Assembly: GCA_001310715.1 (NCBI GenBank)
Contig: BAXV01000024.1
Span: 1-52,796 of the forward strand
Direction of reading: 5' to 3'
Origin: Pseudovibrio sp. JCM 19062
GTDB taxonomy: Bacteria; Pseudomonadota; Alphaproteobacteria; Rhizobiales; Stappiaceae
Length of the DNA stretch: 52,796 nucleotides
Part shown: piece by piece, positions 49,733-52,796 of the stretch
Position numbering within the stretch: position 1 is the stretch's first letter
Layout of the letters: each line of letters opens with the position of its first letter
Position numbers and translations under genes: made by a program
Notes under the pieces: generated by a model
Told to the model about the DNA's origin: nothing
Database searches by the model: none
The model's input: only the letters and a program-made list of their open reading frames with translations

Positions 49733-50459
49733 CTAGTCAGCGTCAGCATACTGGGCGTTAATGCGGCGCTGCTCGCTGGCGTAGCTGCCAGAACGTCCGC
49801 CATTGCGTTTGTCGTAGCTTCTTGCCCAAGCCTGCCAAAACTCTTCTGAGGTACTGTCCATTTCCGTGATCTCCGGTTGGACAATCGGCGTCTTCGGCAG
49901 GATCGTGTTGGGCAATTGCAGAACTTGCAGCAAAGGTCGATGACGTGGGAAGCTGATAGGCACATCCTGTTTGCGCAGTTTCACATTGATGAAGAGCGGC
50001 GAGCAGAACCAGCTGGAGTCGATCATCGCTTCAAAGCAATCATACCCCGCATTGGAGGGAAGATTGATCGGGCCACGCACCCAATGGCATTGCCTTCATC
50101 ACCGATCAGACTGTAGCCAGTGCCGATCTGAATGATATCGCCTTCCGGAAACACATCCAGAAATGGCGGGTAGTAATCCTCCAGTCCTTCTGGACAGAGA
50201 TTTTGGTAGTCTTCCACGAAGTCTGTAAGGTAAAGCCGATCCAGCAAGGTCCACTCACCATCAGCACCTAGCTTGTAAAGGACCTCTGAACCAGTCCACA
50301 TCAGGTAAAAATCTACTGGCGGGTAAACATACCAACCTTGCGGGAAGCGGTAACGAGGGGTTCACAGTACTTCATTGCCCGAGCAGGCATCATACCTAGG
50401 TTTGTTCCATCTGCCTTAACGACATCCGGGGCAGACTTGACCATTCTTACAAACTTCAC
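49733..50459 (-). CDS. Conserved protein of unknown function, DUF6065-like (two frameshifts)
   Basis: About 242 residues when restored. A GTG start at 50459 follows GAGGGA and gives (M)KFVRMVKSAPDVVKADG. Segments include KYCEPLVTASRQGWYVYPPV, DFYLMWTGSEVLYKLG, DIIQIGTGYSLIGDEGNAIG, RGPINLPSNAGYDCFEAMID and SSWFCSPLFINVKL. One base is missing near 50322 and one near 50079. The spacing of CxPL, GW, RGPxN and a terminal DxSW...F block recalls DUF6065, from memory and unverified. No catalytic residues can be named. It is the middle gene of a leftward trio. Confidence 0.6.
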
Positions 50460-50530
50460 GGATATTCCCTCGCAGAAAGATACTCTGCTACAAAAAAAGC
50501 GAGGCAGTCAAAACTGCCTCACGCATTAAA

Positions 50531-50638
50531 TTATTTCGGCTTTTTCTTCTCATCTTTTGGAGCCATGCCACCATTCAATTTTGCTGGCTTAGCTTGTGCA
50601 GATGCCGGGCGACCGTCGTTTGCTACTGAAAACTTCAT
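50531..50638 (-). CDS. 35-codon ORF, lysine-rich small protein of unknown function
   Basis: MKFSVANDGRPASAQAKPAK, then LNGGMAPKDEKKKPK and a TAA stop. A GAGAGGA lies about 6 bases before the ATG, better than chance. It has a polar, basic, Ala/Pro/Lys-rich composition and no membrane or signal segment. It is the first gene of a leftward unit: the DUF6065-like gene starts 71 bases on and the PPOX gene follows. A short conserved peptide before modifying-type proteins is a pattern worth testing, but no function is known. Confidence 0.55.
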   Translation of the reverse strand: MKFSVANDGRPASAQAKPAKLNGGMAPKDEKKKPK

Positions 50639-50878
50639 AGGTTGTCCTCTCAATCAAAATAAAATCACTGCATACATTTATGTAGGCAGCTAGAGGCTTG
50701 CATCGAATCTTACGTAGCACAAGGCAAATAACAGTCGTAGAAACATTATCTATTATTGATAATTGCCAATGCTTTATATTTCACGGACTTAGTATTTTAA
50801 CAGGTCTATTCATGTGAATAATGCTTATGACTTCAATTCTAATTCAGGTACGCTTTAGGGGGACACCTTGGCCAAAAT

Positions 50879-50908
50879 AAAAAAGCGACCCCGAAGAGTC
50901 GCTTTTTT
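50879..50908. terminator. Bidirectional intrinsic terminator downstream of gpmA
   Basis: AAAAAAGCGAC pairs with GTCGCTTTTTT (11 bp, 8-base loop); A and T tracts on the two sides. It ends the leftward gpmA transcript 22 bases past its stop. Confidence 0.9.
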
Positions 50909-50930
50909 GATTCTGGGTCGTAGAACTGAC

Positions 50931-51554
50931 TTAAGCGTCTGCCAGATCTTCAACGGAAAGAACCTTACCTTCTTCATCAAGGCGATAAACAACAGGCTTA
51001 CCGGTGCCCAGTTCGCGCTTGAGGATTTCTTCAGGAGAGAGGCCTTCAAGTTCCATGATGAGGGAACGCAGAGAGTTACCGTGTGCAGCAACGATAACGC
51101 GACTGCCTTCGAGAACTTTTGGAAGAATGTCAGAGCGGTAGTAAGGCAGGGTGCGCTCTGCGGTCATCTTCAAGCTTTCACCACCTGGAGGAGGAACGTC
51201 GAATGAGCGACGCCAGATATGAACCTGCTCTTCACCGAACTTCTGACGTGCTTCGTCTTTGTTCATGCCGGTGATGTCGCCGTAATCGCGTTCATTCAAA
51301 GCCTGATCTTGTGATGTTGGCAGGTCTTCCTGACCAAGTTCACCAAGGATCAGCTTGAGTGTGTGCTGAGCACGTAGCAGGTCAGAAGTGAACGCCAGAT
51401 CAAACGTCAGGTTCATTTCCTTGAGCTTCTTGCCCGCAGTTTTTGCTTCTTCAACACCCTGCTCTGTCAGGTCCGGGTTTTTCCAGCCGGTGAACAGGTT
51501 TTTCAAATTCCATTCGCTTTGTCCGTGGCGGACGAGAACCAAAAGGCGTTCCAT
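50931..51554 (-). CDS. gpmA: 2,3-bisphosphoglycerate-dependent phosphoglycerate mutase
   Basis: Glycolytic interconversion of 3- and 2-phosphoglycerate. 207 residues, intact. The active-site phospho-His is in [40 protein letters not shown] and the second His in [18 protein letters not shown] are typical. ATG 51554 has AGGAGAG upstream. It is 103 bases after dapB on the same strand; the dapB-gpmA order is usual in Hyphomicrobiales. Confidence 0.95.
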   Translation of the reverse strand: MERLLVLVRHGQSEWNLKNLFTGWKNPDLTEQGVEEAKTAGKKLKEMNLTFDLAFTSDLLRAQHTLKLILGELGQEDLPTSQDQALNERDYGDITGMNKDEARQKFGEEQVHIWRRSFDVPPPGGESLKMTAERTLPYYRSDILPKVLEGSRVIVAAHGNSLRSLIMELEGLSPEEILKRELGTGKPVVYRLDEEGKVLSVEDLADA

Positions 51555-51657
51555 CAAACTCTCCTAGGGAGGCTATGTGTTCTTGAAAACAGTTGTCTTG
51601 GAAGACTGCTTTCAAAGTCATTCCGCATATCTCGTTGTGTCGAGTATGCGCTACTTA

Positions 51658-52473
51658 TCACTCGTCGTTCAGGCCGAGCACGTCGGCCATTGAGTATAGG
51701 CCCGGTTGCTGCTTGTGCGCCCAGATGGCGGCTTTGACAGCACCGCGAGCAAAAATCTGTCGGTCTGTTGCAATGTGTGAGAGTTCTATACGCTCTCCTT
51801 CGCCTGCAAACATCACCGTATGTTCACCTACCACTGAGCCGCCGCGCAGTGTTGCGAACCCGATATCGCCTTTTTTACGCTCTCCAGTGATACCGTCACG
51901 AGAGCGAACACTATGAGGTTCCAAAGGAATTTCGCGGCCCTCAGCTGCTGCCTCGCCAAGCAAGAGTGCTGTGCCTGATGGTGCATCAACCTTGTGTTTG
52001 TGGTGCATTTCCAGAACTTCGATATCGAAATCCTCATCAAGCGCTGCAGCTGCCTTTTTGACGAGACCAGCGAGCAGGTTCACACCTAGGCTCATATTGC
52101 CGGATTTTACAATGCGGGCGGATGTCGCGGCGTGAGCCAGTTCGGTGGATTGGGCGGAGGTCATGCCGGTTGTGCCGATGATGTGCACGATGGAATGGCG
52201 CGCTGCGGCCTCTGCAAACATGACCGTTGCTTCAGGGATTGTGAAGTCCAGAACACCGTCAGCTTCTGCGAAAGCTGCATCAAGGTCGGATGTGATTTCA
52301 ACGCCGAGTTTGCCGCATTCGGCCAGCTCGCCAGCATCTTTGCCGAGGAACTCGGAGTTTTCGCGTTCAATTGCCGCAGATACCACCACACCGTCCATCT
52401 CGTTTACGGTGCGAACCAAAGTGCTGCCCATTCGGCCTGCTGCGCCGACAACAACCAGTCGCATTTCGCTCAT
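51658..52473 (-). CDS. dapB: 4-hydroxy-tetrahydrodipicolinate reductase
   Basis: Second committed step of the lysine/diaminopimelate pathway. 271 residues, intact. Nucleotide-binding [12 protein letters not shown] near the start, [11 protein letters not shown], and the catalytic/substrate motif [23 protein letters not shown] 52473 is preceded by CGGAGGGATGAA and gives [16 protein letters not shown]; the frame extends another 26 codons upstream without need. It likely forms an operon with gpmA. Confidence 0.96.
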   Translation of the reverse strand: MSEMRLVVVGAAGRMGSTLVRTVNEMDGVVVSAAIERENSEFLGKDAGELAECGKLGVEITSDLDAAFAEADGVLDFTIPEATVMFAEAAARHSIVHIIGTTGMTSAQSTELAHAATSARIVKSGNMSLGVNLLAGLVKKAAAALDEDFDIEVLEMHHKHKVDAPSGTALLLGEAAAEGREIPLEPHSVRSRDGITGERKKGDIGFATLRGGSVVGEHTVMFAGEGERIELSHIATDRQIFARGAVKAAIWAHKQQPGLYSMADVLGLNDE

Positions 52474-52796
52474 TTCATCCCTCCGAGCTCCAAAGAGCCC
52501 CTCCAAACTGCAGGTGCGTGTGGGTATAGCAGGCAGTTTGCATTGTTTCAAACCGAATAGAGCGGAGAGATAGCTCTCGCTTCAGTTGTGAGGATTTCTC
52601 AATCTGCACAGCGAAAACAACGCAGACTTGCCGATGGCAACGCAGCCACGCAGTCGTGTCGGATGATCTTGGGAGGGGGAACTGTGTTTCCGTTTCAGAG
52701 ATCTGCGCATCATGCGAGATGCACGAAGAGCACCGCATGGGGGCCATGCAGTGTTGAAGCTGAAGTTTCCCGCTAGAACGGGTGGAGCAAGGCGGG
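52474..52796. other. Right-end region upstream of dapB
   Basis: 323 bases. Short frames are open on both strands but none has a good start or recognisable motif. It probably carries the dapB promoter; a gene beginning or ending just beyond the window cannot be excluded. Confidence 0.35.

Noticed and set aside
1..52796. tRNA, rRNA, CRISPR, integrase or transposase genes
   Set aside because: I looked for clover-leaf arms, regular spaced repeats and recombinase motifs on both strands and saw none. A covariance-model tRNA search would settle it.

Overview
The window is a stretch of alphaproteobacterial chromosome, most likely from Hyphomicrobiales and perhaps near Stappiaceae (Pseudovibrio/Labrenzia-like). 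This rests on gene order and families: dnaX-ybaB-recR, hisB-DUF2628-hisH-hisA-hisF-hisE-coaA, the giant NAD-glutamate dehydrogenase, regB-regA (actS-actR type), dapF-mtaB-ftsY, pheA beside a membrane-anchored cytochrome c, yej genes with two binding proteins, and gpmA-dapB. The genus is inferred. I found no rRNA, tRNA, CRISPR array, transposase or phage gene.

Layout. 1-1.8 kb: replication/recombination genes (dnaX 3' end, ybaB, recR). 1.9-6.7 kb: an accessory patch with two tandem GNAT acetyltransferases, dispersed palindromic repeats, a methyltransferase, a DUF1499 membrane protein and a drug-efflux type MFS transporter. 6.9-10.5 kb: yciB, the redox two-component pair regB/regA, and secB. 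10.6-12.5 kb: two tandem secreted paralogues of unknown function and a PCMT-like methyltransferase. 12.8-15.4 kb: rsgA, pcp, pyrF. 15.6-20.3 kb: histidine operon ending in coaA. 20.7-26.6 kb: a secreted protein and gdhL. 27-32 kb: argC, leuD, a divergent LysE/Lrp pair, a cyclic-nucleotide-binding protein, an OmpR-type response regulator and an L,D-transpeptidase. 32-37 kb: dapF-mtaB-ftsY, a second LysE exporter and an isoprenylcysteine-methyltransferase-like protein. 37.3-45.8 kb: a leftward yej peptide-import unit and a cytochrome c. 46.4-48.4 kb: pheA and a PfkB-family kinase. 48.4-52.5 kb: a second phosphoglycerate mutase, a PPOX flavoprotein, a DUF6065-like protein, a 35-codon ORF, gpmA and dapB.

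The most important caution is that about 30 genes are interrupted by single-base indels, including ones essential in most bacteria (secB, pyrF, hisF, coaA, ftsY, gdhL). Each can be restored to a full-length protein by changing one to four bases. Almost every coding A/T run of 7-8 is out of frame, mostly by one base too many, while most other breaks look like one base lost from a short G or C run. I therefore read them as sequencing or assembly error, not pseudogenes, and give gene coordinates for the restored gene.

Most of the window is core metabolism. The parts most worth following up are the tandem secreted paralogues (10.6-11.5 kb), the 35-codon ORF with its two downstream partners (49.1-50.6 kb), the secreted cysteine-containing protein at 20.7-21.6 kb, the tandem GNAT duplication with its repeats, and the leader ORF plus stem-loop before rsgA.
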